9,999 bases of DNA from Lachnospiraceae bacterium UBA3643 (GCA_002373855.1 DFKO01000047.1:1-9999), one strand, 5' to 3'; positions 1 to 7,068 are shown, numbered from the stretch's first letter. Program-made: numbers and translations. Notes: generated from the sequence alone by a model not told the origin.

Positions 1-2
1 GG

Positions 3-212
3 ACACTTGATGACGGCAGATATGTATGTGACATAATATTTAATGTCACATATACCATTATGGAGCCGGAAGGATATGACGGACTGATATTTAAGATTGC
101 TCCCGTCAGGGAATATATACCTGAAACAGAAAAAACAGACGGAGATATAAGCGGAAGCGAATGCATCCTTGATGATTATCCTGACGGAACAGTCTTAATA
201 GAAATATATTGA
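3..212 (+). CDS. C-terminal fragment of an unrecognised protein (5' end outside window)
   Basis: An open frame enters from the left edge and gives 69 residues before a TGA at 210-212. The visible tail is acidic (many Asp and Glu), contains the stretch GYDGLIFKIAP around fragment residues 25-35, and ends in the hydrophobic alternating run GTVLIEIY, which would suit a terminal beta strand. There is no cysteine cluster, membrane segment or family motif that I recognise. The stop lies 16 bases upstream of the MATE exporter start with no terminator between them, so the two genes may share a transcript. Codon use resembles the downstream genes. The function cannot be assigned from this fragment. 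Confidence 0.6.
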   Translation, partial: TLDDGRYVCDIIFNVTYTIMEPEGYDGLIFKIAPVREYIPETEKTDGDISGSECILDDYPDGTVLIEIY

Positions 213-228
213 CAGAAGGTTTTAAATA

Positions 229-1602
229 ATGAATGAAAATACAGAAGAATTAAAAGATGATTACATTCCCTTAAGGGATGGAAAGGTATCGTCACTGCTG
301 ACGAAATTTGCTGTGCCGAGTATCGTGGCAATGCTTGTGGGTTCGATATACAACATTGTGGATCAGTACTTTATCGGTCAGTGTGTAGGTGTATCCGGCA
401 ATGCCGCGACCAATATTGCGTTTCCGCTGGCTATGTGCTGTACTGCCATAGCCCTGCTGGCCGGTATAGGCGGAGCGTCTAATTTTAACCTCTCCATGGG
501 CAGGGGCCATAAGGATATAGCCGGATATTATATCGGCAATGCAATCATCATGCTGGCTGTGCTCGGTACAATCCTTGGAGTGGGGACAAAAATATATCTC
601 GACCGTATACTTTATGCATTCGGATCACCCGAGGATGTGTTGCCGTATGCCAGGACATATGTTGGTATCACAGCGATAGGATTCCCGTACCTGATCCTCA
701 CAATAGGCGGAGGTCATCTCATCAGGGCTGACGGCAGCCCCCGTATTGCGATGGCCTGCAATTTGTCAGGTGCTGTGATAAATACGGTCCTTGATTATAT
801 TTTTGTCATGAAGCTCGGTTTTGGAATGGCCGGTGCCGCATGGGCAACGGTTATAGGTCAGATTGTATCTACGGCCATCGTCATAATATACATAATGCAT
901 TTTAAGACTGTGAAGCTTGAAGCCAAGCATTTCAGGCCAAACTTTGGATATATGGCGAGGATATCTTCGATCGGTGCCGCGTCCTTTGTAAACCAGCTGG
1001 CAATGATGCTTGTCCAGGTAGTCATGAACAATTCCCTAAAGTATTACGGGGCGCTCTCTAAATACGGAGCAGGAGACCCCATTGCAGCATCGGGAATCAT
1101 TATAAAGACATTTCAGTTATTCTTTGCGGTAGTGATCGGACTCTCCCAGGGATCCCAGCCCATAATTAGCTATAACTATGGTGCAGGCAATTACAGGAGA
1201 GTAAAGGAAACTTATCTGCGCTCTATTGCAGTTGGCGCAGCTGTGACAATATTTGCCGAGATACTGTTTCAGACCATACCCGGCAGACTCCTTGGAATAT
1301 TCGGAGAAGGATCACCCGGATATTTTGAATTCGGTATCAGATATTTTAGGATTTATCTGATGCTGATGTTTATCAATTTCCTCCAGCCGATCAGCTCGAC
1401 ATTCTTTACTTCGATAGGAAAGCCGGTTAAGGGTATATTCCTTTCTCTTACCAGGCAGATCATTTATCTGCTCCCGGCACTTGTTATCCTGCCGAGGTTC
1501 TTTGGTATAGACGGTATACTTTACTGCGGACCGGTGGCTGATGCACTGTCATTCATCACTGTGATCATCATGCTTGTTATCGAATTTAAAAACATGAAAT
1601 GA
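229..1602 (+). CDS. MATE-family multidrug/cation efflux transporter (MepA-like)
   Basis: A 457-residue polytopic membrane protein, the usual MATE length, with about twelve hydrophobic segments and a short charged cytoplasmic N-terminus (residues 1-20). Family signatures seen in order: VDQYFIG (44-50) followed by GNAATNIAFPL in the first helices, IRADGSP (165-171), ATVIGQ (206-211), and in the second half QGSQPIISYNYGAGN (307-321), matching the qG-qPi-NyGA signature of bacterial MATE proteins. MATE proteins export cationic drugs or metabolites in exchange for Na+ or H+; the substrate here cannot be told. The start is supported by AGAAGG at 214-219, nine bases upstream. The gene follows an unknown gene by 16 bases and ends at an intrinsic terminator. 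No nearby regulator of the usual MarR or TetR type is visible in the window. Confidence 0.93.
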   Translation: MNENTEELKDDYIPLRDGKVSSLLTKFAVPSIVAMLVGSIYNIVDQYFIGQCVGVSGNAATNIAFPLAMCCTAIALLAGIGGASNFNLSMGRGHKDIAGYYIGNAIIMLAVLGTILGVGTKIYLDRILYAFGSPEDVLPYARTYVGITAIGFPYLILTIGGGHLIRADGSPRIAMACNLSGAVINTVLDYIFVMKLGFGMAGAAWATVIGQIVSTAIVIIYIMHFKTVKLEAKHFRPNFGYMARISSIGAASFVNQLAMMLVQVVMNNSLKYYGALSKYGAGDPIAASGIIIKTFQLFFAVVIGLSQGSQPIISYNYGAGNYRRVKETYLRSIAVGAAVTIFAEILFQTIPGRLLGIFGEGSPGYFEFGIRYFRIYLMLMFINFLQPISSTFFTSIGKPVKGIFLSLTRQIIYLLPALVILPRFFGIDGILYCGPVADALSFITVIIMLVIEFKNMK

Positions 1603-1654
1603 CTTTACTGATTTAATTTTTTACATTACAAAAAAACAAACAAGAAATATTTCG

Positions 1655-1689
1655 AGAGTCCTTTATATGGGACTCTTAATTTTTATAAT
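1655..1689 (+). terminator. Rho-independent terminator after the MATE gene
   Basis: A perfect 7-bp stem AGAGTCC (1655-1661) pairs with GGACTCT (1670-1676) around an 8-base AU-rich loop. It is followed by TTAATTTTTAT as the U-rich tract, and an A-run precedes it at 1630-1640. The position, about 50 bases after the MATE stop, fits an intrinsic terminator that ends the upstream transcript. Confidence 0.82.
1684..1689 (+). promoter_or_regulatory. Possible -10 element (TATAAT) for the orphan membrane-protein gene
   Basis: A consensus TATAAT lies inside the U-tract of the preceding terminator, about 48 bases before the start codon at 1737. No convincing -35 box is seen at 16-18 bp upstream; that region is the terminator stem and loop. 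The match may therefore be only AT-richness. Some promoter is expected here because the terminator should isolate the gene from the MATE transcript. Confidence 0.3.
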
Positions 1690-1722
1690 CATAATCATAG
1701 AACAGTTGATCCGGGAGATTAT

Positions 1723-1728
1723 AGGAGG
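1723..1728 (+). promoter_or_regulatory. Ribosome binding site that decides the start at 1737
   Basis: A consensus AGGAGG sits only two bases before the ATG at 1731 but eight bases before the in-frame ATG at 1737. The second spacing is the normal one, so 1737 is taken as the start. Confidence 0.8.
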
Positions 1729-1736
1729 AAATGATT

Positions 1737-2177
1737 ATGAGAAGAGTTAAAGCGTATAGCATCAAAGGAAAGACAGTTAAGGCAGGACATATCAGTAAGT
1801 CTGAAAAAGATTATGTAAGACTTTTATTAACAGGCATGGCAATAGTTATGACTTTTATACTGGCAGTGCTGCTCCTTGGCATCAGGGTTAAGGGTAATGA
1901 CAATTTATCTGAGGCGAGTGCATCATATTACCATGAGATGGAGGCCAGATTCACGGATGTCCTTGAGACAGTACTGGCCGAAAATGATCTCTATGATGCG
2001 GGGATAAACATCTCATCCGTAATAGATGTGGACGGGACCAGAGAGTATACGGTTGTGATCCATCACAGACTCATCGGATATATGAGCGATGAAGATATGG
2101 ATCAGCTGATGAGCGATTTAAACGGACTGCCTTTTGCAGACGCATCGGTACCGGTGCATTACAGTGTCACATATTAA
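1737..2177 (+). CDS. Orphan single-pass membrane protein with acidic extracytoplasmic domain
   Basis: A 146-residue protein of no family that I recognise. The first 28 residues are strongly basic (start MRRVKAYSIKGK), which predicts an N-in orientation. One hydrophobic segment covers about residues 29-49. The remaining 97 residues should lie outside the membrane. They begin with a likely helix (about 56-84, with repeated Glu and Asp), continue through strand-like stretches such as YTVVIHH and VPVHYSVTY, and include an acidic run SDEDMDQLMSD. There are no cysteines, no lipobox and no sortase signal. An alternative start two codons upstream (1731) would add MI but leaves almost no spacing to AGGAGG. 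The gene appears monocistronic, with a terminator upstream and promoter-like signals directly downstream. It is likely a real gene given its ribosome binding site, membrane topology and codon use like its neighbours. Its role is unknown. Confidence 0.78.
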   Translation: MRRVKAYSIKGKTVKAGHISKSEKDYVRLLLTGMAIVMTFILAVLLLGIRVKGNDNLSEASASYYHEMEARFTDVLETVLAENDLYDAGINISSVIDVDGTREYTVVIHHRLIGYMSDEDMDQLMSDLNGLPFADASVPVHYSVTY

Positions 2178-2180
2178 CGG

Positions 2181-2210
2181 TTGACATAACAGACACGATA
2201 ATCCTTATAT
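2181..2210 (+). promoter_or_regulatory. Possible upstream promoter with consensus TTGACA
   Basis: A perfect -35 hexamer TTGACA (2181-2186) is followed 17-18 bp later by CTTATA or TTATAT (2204-2210) and an A-run. The -10 match is only moderate. It would give a 5' leader of about 75 bases for the DUF1653 gene. Confidence 0.4.
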
Positions 2211-2241
2211 AAAAAAAACAATACAAATAGACTGCTGTCTT

Positions 2242-2250
2242 TGATATAAT
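2242..2250 (+). promoter_or_regulatory. Extended -10 promoter for the DUF1653/GGDEF/lipid-kinase operon
   Basis: TGATATAAT matches the extended -10 consensus TGnTATAAT exactly, about 43 bases before the start codon at 2293. The -35 position 17 bp upstream reads TACAAA (2222-2227), a poor match, which is tolerable for an extended -10 promoter. An 8-bp inverted repeat begins at the last base of this element. Confidence 0.6.
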
Positions 2251-2280
2251 TACTGATGTGTATTCAAAACTAATCAGTAA
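2250..2280 (+). repeat. Spaced perfect inverted repeat at the operon transcription start (operator or leader hairpin)
   Basis: TTACTGAT (2250-2257) and ATCAGTAA (2273-2280) are exact reverse complements separated by 15 bases, with arm centres 23 bp apart, close to two helical turns. The left arm begins at the final base of TATAAT, so the repeat covers the predicted transcription start. It could be an operator for a dimeric regulator, or a weak hairpin in the leader just upstream of the start codon. There is no following T-run, so it is not an intrinsic terminator. Confidence 0.5.
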
Positions 2281-2292
2281 GAGAAAAGAAGC

Positions 2293-2892
2293 ATGAACAC
2301 GATAAAACCGTTTCAGATATACAGACATTTTAAAGGCAATTATTATCAGGTTGTCTGCATCGCTGAAAACAGCGAATCAGGAAAACAGGAAGTAATATAC
2401 AGGGCGCTCTACGGAGATAATAAAATATATGCAAGAGACCTTGAGATGTTTACATCTGATGTGGATAAAGAGAAATATCCGGATGCGGCCCAGGTAAAAA
2501 GATTTGAACCTGTGGAGTATGAGGATGCAGTTAAAACGAAAGAGCAGACGGCTCGCATAATAGAGGAATCTGAAAAAGAAAAGCCGGAAAAAGAAAGGTC
2601 TGAAAAAGAGGAGGTTGCCAAGGCAGAGCCGGTAAAAAAAGAAGAATCCCCGCATGAAAATAAAAACAGTGCCATTAACCCGGTGCTCCTTAAATTTCTT
2701 GATGCGGTCGGGTATGAGCAGCAGCTTGAATGTTTGACAGAAATCAGAGAAGACCTGACAGAAGAGATACTCATCCCCATAGAACTGTCACTTGGCATGG
2801 AAGAGCAAAAGGGCAGTATAGACCAGCGGTACAGGGGTATTAAGAATTATATTTCTTTAAAGCAGAGATACGAAAAGACCGGCAGATTATAA
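2293..2892 (+). CDS. DUF1653 domain protein with charged repeat linker and C-terminal helical domain
   Basis: A 199-residue soluble protein. Residues 7-71 match the DUF1653 pattern: FQIYRHFKGNYYQVVCIAENSES, then VIYRALYGD, then an aromatic/Arg pair before LEMF, ending in KRFE. The family is widespread and its function is not established. Residues 80-127 form a Lys/Glu-rich, low-complexity linker containing three 5-residue units (SEKEK, PEKER, SEKEE). Residues 128-199 form a predicted helical domain (LLKFLDAVGYEQQLECL to the YEKTGRL end) of a type I associate with DUF1653 proteins of clostridia. The ribosome binding site is weak (AGAAAAGAAG), but no better in-frame start exists and the domain begins at residue 7. 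The stop is followed after five bases by the GGDEF gene, which implies one operon. No nucleic-acid-binding or catalytic motif is visible, so the link to c-di-GMP signalling rests on position only. Confidence 0.85.
   Translation: MNTIKPFQIYRHFKGNYYQVVCIAENSESGKQEVIYRALYGDNKIYARDLEMFTSDVDKEKYPDAAQVKRFEPVEYEDAVKTKEQTARIIEESEKEKPEKERSEKEEVAKAEPVKKEESPHENKNSAINPVLLKFLDAVGYEQQLECLTEIREDLTEEILIPIELSLGMEEQKGSIDQRYRGIKNYISLKQRYEKTGRL
2569..2613 (+). repeat. Three tandem 15-bp units inside the DUF1653 gene
   Basis: Units at 2569-2583, 2584-2598 and 2599-2613 share a GAAAAAGA core and keep the reading frame, encoding SEKEK, PEKER and SEKEE. They form the charged linker between the two domains. Unit lengths are exact multiples of three, so gain or loss of a unit would only change linker length. 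Confidence 0.7.
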
Positions 2893-2897
2893 GGATT

Positions 2898-4796
2898 ATG
2901 TTTAACGGATATAGAATTATAGGACTATGTATTACCAAGATCGGTAATGAGGAGTATTACAATTTTATAAGAGTATTTAACGAAACAGCCGTAAAAAACG
3001 GATACAGGCTCTTTATTTATCAGATGTCCTCCGATATGCTCGGCGATAGTCTCGGATATGGCAGTGACAAGGGCATATTTGAGATAATTCCTTTTGATAT
3101 ACTTGAAGCACTCCTTGTCTGGGAGGGGAGCTTTAATGACAAGAAGATTGTCGACAAGATAATAGAATCTTCAAAGATGAATTCCGTCCCTGTCATAGTC
3201 TATGGCAGACAGATTCCGGGTACATATAATATCAGATTTGATGAGGCCAGAGGTTTTGAAAAATTGGTAAGGCATGTGATCGAGTATCATAAGGCTACTG
3301 ATACATGCTTTATTTCCGGTTTCCGTGATAATGAAGTATCGGAACTCAGACTCGGTGTATATAAAAGCGTGCTTGAGGAGAACGGTCTCCCCTACAAAGA
3401 GGAGAATGTATTTTACGGTGAGTTCTGGACAGTCGGAGCAAAATGGGCCGCGCAGAAAATAATCGGGAGAGATAAACTGCCCCAGGCTATAATATGTGCC
3501 AATGATATTATGGCAATCGAAGTGACGGATGTCTTAAGGGAAAACGATATAAAGGTACCTGAGGATGTGATCGTCACCGGATATGACGGACTGACCTGTG
3601 CGTTTGGCTCCAGCCCGGCCATCACGACATGCATTGAAAATACAGAGGATCTCTCGAAATGTATTCTCGATATTATCGAGAGACTCCTTAAAGATGAGGA
3701 AGTTGATGAGATCAATCTTGCGACGGTTGATTTTAAGATAATGCAGTCATGCGGATGCAGATCAGGTGAAAAACCGCTTAACCCCGCAAAGGTACTTTTG
3801 GATTATGAAAATGCACTCAGAATATATCAGATTGATGAGCGCGTAATCTACGAGATGAGCAAGCAGATATTCCTCTGCAGTGATGTAAACGATTTCAAGC
3901 TGTTTTTATCTACATGCAAGCTGGTTGATACCATACTCATGTTCAATGAAATGTGTTTTGATGAGTCGATAAATCCTACCGATTATCACAGGGCGACTCA
4001 GTTTGACAAGACACTTATCAATGTATTCTCTACGAGCGGCGCCATTGAAAACTATCCGAAAGAATTTGAGATGAGCGGGATATTGCCGGAGGCAGACCAT
4101 ATACTGGCAAAGGAAACACCGGTTGTATTTTCTGCCCTTGATTTCTATGGTCAGTCGGCCGGTATAATGATCACATACGGAGAGGTGACTCAGGTCAACT
4201 ACCGCAAGGTACAGCAGACAGCGACGCTGCTAAACAGTGCACTCATCAATTTTATGCTCCTTAACAATCTTAAATATACGACCAGGGGACTCAGGGAAGT
4301 ATCGGAACATGATTATCTGACAGGACTCCTTAACAGGACAGGACTCCATTCCCAGCTCCCTGTACTCATCGGAAACAACAGTGGCATGGACAAGTATGTG
4401 ACACTGGTTTCCCTGGATCTTAATAACTTAAAGCTGATCAACGATAAAAACGGTCACGAGGATGGCGACAGGGCGATTAAGATCATCGCCGATGCCATGA
4501 GAGGTATACCGTTTGAACATAAACTATGCTGCAGGTACGGCGGAGATGAGATGATTGTAGTCATCATCTGCGATGACAGAGAGCCGGAGCGCAGGATCAG
4601 GCTGAGTATCAATGAATATCTGGACAAGATCAATGATGCCAGCAAACGTGGTATTGCTGTATCGGCAAGTATCGGTACATATACGGACCATTGCCTGACA
4701 TTTGATTTTGAAAAGGCTCTGGAGATCTCGGACAAGAGAATGTATGAAGATAAATTTGAGATGAAGAGACTCATGGGAAAAGAAAATAAGTCATGA
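2898..4796 (+). CDS. Cytoplasmic diguanylate cyclase with LacI-type ligand-binding sensor and GGDEF domain
   Basis: A 632-residue protein with no signal peptide or membrane helix. Residues 5-288 form a LacI/GalR-type periplasmic-binding fold: it starts YRIIGLCITKI, carries the C-lobe signature ANDIMAIEVTDVLREN-(DI)KVPEDVIVTGYDG around 201-231, and ends in SCGC (284-287), a tail I associate with such sensors in clostridial signalling proteins. There is no helix-turn-helix, so it is not a repressor. Residues about 300-455 are a linker, possibly GAF-like. Residues 468-630 are GGDEF: DYLTGLLNR (472-480), LDLNNLKLINDKNGHEDGD (506-524), and RYGGDEM (546-552). The catalytic GGDE is intact but the last position is Met rather than Phe. 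The place of the RxxD inhibitory site reads FEHK (539-542), so product inhibition is probably absent. The role is GTP to c-di-GMP in response to an unknown, probably sugar-like, ligand. Start: AAGGA lies only two bases before the ATG; translation probably depends on coupling to the preceding gene. Confidence 0.9.
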   Translation: MFNGYRIIGLCITKIGNEEYYNFIRVFNETAVKNGYRLFIYQMSSDMLGDSLGYGSDKGIFEIIPFDILEALLVWEGSFNDKKIVDKIIESSKMNSVPVIVYGRQIPGTYNIRFDEARGFEKLVRHVIEYHKATDTCFISGFRDNEVSELRLGVYKSVLEENGLPYKEENVFYGEFWTVGAKWAAQKIIGRDKLPQAIICANDIMAIEVTDVLRENDIKVPEDVIVTGYDGLTCAFGSSPAITTCIENTEDLSKCILDIIERLLKDEEVDEINLATVDFKIMQSCGCRSGEKPLNPAKVLLDYENALRIYQIDERVIYEMSKQIFLCSDVNDFKLFLSTCKLVDTILMFNEMCFDESINPTDYHRATQFDKTLINVFSTSGAIENYPKEFEMSGILPEADHILAKETPVVFSALDFYGQSAGIMITYGEVTQVNYRKVQQTATLLNSALINFMLLNNLKYTTRGLREVSEHDYLTGLLNRTGLHSQLPVLIGNNSGMDKYVTLVSLDLNNLKLINDKNGHEDGDRAIKIIADAMRGIPFEHKLCCRYGGDEMIVVIICDDREPERRIRLSINEYLDKINDASKRGIAVSASIGTYTDHCLTFDFEKALEISDKRMYEDKFEMKRLMGKENKS

Positions 4797-4798
4797 TT

Positions 4799-4803
4799 GG
4801 AGA
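4799..4803 (+). promoter_or_regulatory. Ribosome binding site that decides the lipid-kinase start at 4809
   Basis: GGAGA directly after the GGDEF stop lies five bases before the ATG at 4809. A TTG at 4797 would add four residues (MEND) but overlaps this site and has no ribosome binding site of its own at the right distance. The ATG also begins right where the conserved kinase fold begins (FYVIYNPSARSGKG). Confidence 0.72.
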
Positions 4804-4808
4804 ATGAC

Positions 4809-5762
4809 ATGTTTTATGTAATATACAACCCTTCCGCAAGATCGGGAAAGGGCGCCAAGTTATGGGAAAAAGTAAAAACAATCCTCGATGAGGAAGGAAA
4901 AGACTACAGAGTATACAAAACGACGCCGGAGAGGGATGCTTCATATATAGTAAAGACACTCCTTATGTTTCGTCAGGATACAGAACTTAAGATCATGCTC
5001 CTTGGCGGTGACGGTACGTTAAACGAAGCCATTCAGAGTATTACGGAAAATGATTTTAAGCGTATCATACTCTACTATCTGCCCACCGGTTCATCAAACG
5101 ATCTGGCAAAGGCGATCGGCTATACAGATTCGTACGATGAGATGGTCAGGGGATATGTCAGAAGAGATACATTCAGAAACATGGATCTTGGAATCGTCCG
5201 CTACAATCATGCAGAGAAGCCGGGATATTTAAAGAGATATTTTGCTGTCAGTTGCGGTATAGGATATGATGCATCTGTATGCGAGGAAGCAAATAATTCA
5301 AAGATCAAAAAAGTACTAAACAAGATAGGACTCGGAAAACTCTGTTACCTGGCTATCACCGTAAAACAGCTCATCGGTACGCCGAGGGTTCAGATGACTC
5401 TAAAGATAGATGATAATGAAGAGTATACGATAGACAAGGCGTACTTTGCCGCGATCATGAATCACAGATATCAGGGAGGCGGACTGGCATTTTGTCCGGA
5501 CGCAGTCGATGATGACGGTACTCTGGATATATGTCATGCTTCCGATATCCCCAAGGCAAAGGTTCTCTCGATACTGCCTACCCTGTATAAAGGTGAGCAT
5601 GTAAGCAAGCCGGGTATAAAGATAGACAGATTAAAGAAGGTTTCAATAAAAAGTTCGCTGCCCCTCTGGGTACATACTGACGGAGAGGTCAGGACAAAGG
5701 CAGACGATATCACTGTCGAGGTACTGCCAGGCATACTTAAGTTTGCAACCTACAAGGACTAA
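4809..5762 (+). CDS. Diacylglycerol-kinase-family lipid kinase (DagK/YegS/BmrU type)
   Basis: A 317-residue soluble or peripheral-membrane kinase, typical of the family. It begins with the nucleotide-binding strand and loop FYVIYNPSARSGKG and carries GGDGTLNE (residues 66-73), the ATP-site signature of DAG, sphingosine and NAD kinase-like folds. PTGSSNDLAKAIG (92-104) follows, corresponding to the P-x-GTxNDfAr motif, here with Ser-Ser in place of Gly-Thr or similar. The C-terminal lobe shows the GGGLAFCPDAVDDDGTLDI block (about 223-241) and the conserved DGE (291-293). Such enzymes phosphorylate diacylglycerol to phosphatidic acid, recycling DAG left by membrane-derived glycopolymer synthesis, or act on related lipids; the lipid cannot be read from sequence. 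The gene starts 12 bases after the GGDEF stop and has no promoter of its own, so it belongs to the DUF1653/GGDEF operon. No terminator is seen before the glyA promoter. Confidence 0.9.
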   Translation: MFYVIYNPSARSGKGAKLWEKVKTILDEEGKDYRVYKTTPERDASYIVKTLLMFRQDTELKIMLLGGDGTLNEAIQSITENDFKRIILYYLPTGSSNDLAKAIGYTDSYDEMVRGYVRRDTFRNMDLGIVRYNHAEKPGYLKRYFAVSCGIGYDASVCEEANNSKIKKVLNKIGLGKLCYLAITVKQLIGTPRVQMTLKIDDNEEYTIDKAYFAAIMNHRYQGGGLAFCPDAVDDDGTLDICHASDIPKAKVLSILPTLYKGEHVSKPGIKIDRLKKVSIKSSLPLWVHTDGEVRTKADDITVEVLPGILKFATYKD

Positions 5763-5765
5763 ATA

Positions 5766-5794
5766 TTGTCAAGCGTGACAAAATATTGTATATT
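5766..5794 (+). promoter_or_regulatory. glyA promoter with palindrome over the -35 element
   Basis: TTGTCA (5766-5771), 17 bp, then TATATT (5789-5794) forms a good sigma-A type promoter about 33 bases before the glyA start. The -35 hexamer is itself the left arm of a perfect 6-bp palindrome TTGTCA-AGCG-TGACAA (5766-5781). A protein bound there would block the -35 site. The hairpin is followed by A-rich rather than T-rich sequence, so it does not look like a terminator for the preceding gene. Confidence 0.6.
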
Positions 5795-5814
5795 ATAAAA
5801 ACTGAAAAATGTTT

Positions 5815-5820
5815 AGGAGG
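5815..5820 (+). promoter_or_regulatory. Ribosome binding site that decides the glyA start at 5827
   Basis: AGGAGG lies six bases before the ATG at 5827. An in-frame ATG at 5809 lies upstream of this site and would translate through it, adding MFRRND; it lacks a ribosome binding site and extends past the normal GlyA N-terminus, so it is not the start. Confidence 0.9.
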
Positions 5821-5826
5821 AACGAC

Positions 5827-7068
5827 ATGTATTCACTTGATGAAGTAAAAAAGGTAGACCCTGAAATCGCTGATGCCATCGTATCAGAGCAGGAAAGACA
5901 GAACAGCCACATTGAGCTGATCGCCTCAGAAAACTGGGTGAGCAAAGCAGTAATGGCTGCAATGGGTAGCGTACTTACAAATAAATATGCAGAAGGATAT
6001 CCCGGAAAGAGATATTACGGCGGATGTCAGTGTGTAGATGTAGTTGAGACACTGGCTATCGAGAGAGCAAAAGAACTTTTTGATTGTGAATATGCCAATG
6101 TACAGCCTCATTCAGGCGCTCAGGCAAACCTTGCAGTACAGTTTGCAGTATGCAAGCCCGGGGATACAATCCTCGGTATGAACCTGGCACACGGTGGTCA
6201 CCTTACCCATGGTTCACCGGCAAATATCTCAGGTGCATATTTCAATATCGTTCCTTACGGAGTCAATGATGACGGCTTTATAGATTATGATGCACTCGAG
6301 AAGCTTGCAATGGAGAGCAAACCCCGTATGATCATCGCAGGAGCTTCTGCTTATGCAAGAGCAATCGATTTTGCAAAGTTCAGAGAGATAGCTGATAAGT
6401 GTGGTGCAGTCCTTATGGTAGATATGGCTCATATCGCTGGACTTGTGGCAGCAGGTCTTCACCAGTCACCTCTTCCCTATGCGGATGTGGTTACAACTAC
6501 CACACACAAGACACTGAGAGGTCCCAGAGGCGGACTCATCCTCTGCAAGAGTGCTGAAAAGGCAAAAGAGTTTAACTTTAACAAGGCAATCTTCCCCGGT
6601 ATCCAGGGCGGACCTTTAATGCATGTGATCGCAGGCAAGGCAGTATGCTTCAAGGAAGCTCTTTCAGATGACTTCAAGAAGTATGCCAAGGGCATCGTCG
6701 ATAATGCACAGGCTCTCTGCAAGGGACTTATGAGCAGAGGCGTGAGCATCGTATCCGGTGGTACAGACAATCACCTGATGCTCGTGGATCTTACTAAAGA
6801 AGGCCTCACAGGCAAGGAAGTTGAGAAGTGGCTCGATGAGGCTCATATCACAGCCAATAAGAATACAATACCGAACGATCCTCAGTCTCCTTTTGTAACA
6901 AGCGGTATCAGACTCGGTACACCTGCAGTTACATCAAGAGGTATGAACACAGAAGACATGGATAAGATTGCTGAGGCAATAGCACTCATTATTAAGGGCA
7001 AGGAAGAGAAAATTCAGGAGGCCCGCGCTATTGTTGACTCACTTACAGCAAAATATCCGTTAGATTAA
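5827..7068 (+). CDS. glyA: Serine hydroxymethyltransferase
   Basis: A 413-residue cytoplasmic PLP enzyme that interconverts serine plus tetrahydrofolate with glycine plus 5,10-methylenetetrahydrofolate, the main one-carbon source of the cell. Clear family blocks: [11 protein letters not shown] (29-39), [16 protein letters not shown] (51-66), [11 protein letters not shown] (91-101), the cofactor-binding DMAHIAGL (199-206), and [14 protein letters not shown] (223-236), in which K228 is the PLP-bound lysine. The C-terminal region shows [19 protein letters not shown] and [14 protein letters not shown], all typical. The length is as expected and no key residue is missing. The gene has its own promoter and a downstream hairpin, so it looks monocistronic. 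Its isoleucine codons are mainly ATC with few ATA, unlike the genes to its left, consistent with high expression. Confidence 0.98.
   Translation: MYSLDEVKKVDPEIADAIVSEQERQNSHIELIASENWVSKAVMAAMGSVLTNKYAEGYPGKRYYGGCQCVDVVETLAIERAKELFDCEYANVQPHSGAQANLAVQFAVCKPGDTILGMNLAHGGHLTHGSPANISGAYFNIVPYGVNDDGFIDYDALEKLAMESKPRMIIAGASAYARAIDFAKFREIADKCGAVLMVDMAHIAGLVAAGLHQSPLPYADVVTTTTHKTLRGPRGGLILCKSAEKAKEFNFNKAIFPGIQGGPLMHVIAGKAVCFKEALSDDFKKYAKGIVDNAQALCKGLMSRGVSIVSGGTDNHLMLVDLTKEGLTGKEVEKWLDEAHITANKNTIPNDPQSPFVTSGIRLGTPAVTSRGMNTEDMDKIAEAIALIIKGKEEKIQEARAIVDSLTAKYPLD

Noticed and set aside
2377..2798. Two reverse-strand open frames opposite the DUF1653 gene, one rich in Phe and one in Ser
   Set aside because: They are the complement of the Lys/Glu-rich linker (GAA/AAA read backward gives TTC/TTT or shifted Ser codons), have no ribosome binding site, and lie inside a recognisable coding gene.
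72..3594. A 16-base identity (GGATATGACGGACTGA) at 72-87 and 3579-3594
   Set aside because: Both copies encode GYDGL-type residues in frame within unrelated coding sequence; there is no extension beyond the 16 bases and no sign of a mobile repeat.
2898..3770. LacI-family transcriptional repressor
   Set aside because: The N-terminal helix-turn-helix is absent, no in-frame upstream start could supply it, and the protein continues into a GGDEF domain.
5766..5781. The TTGTCA/TGACAA hairpin as a terminator for the lipid-kinase gene
   Set aside because: The stem is only 6 bp and is followed by AAATATTG, not a T-run.
5763..5826. Glycine or folate riboswitch upstream of glyA
   Set aside because: Only 64 bases separate the genes, and they are taken up by a promoter, palindrome and ribosome binding site; there is no room for a riboswitch aptamer.
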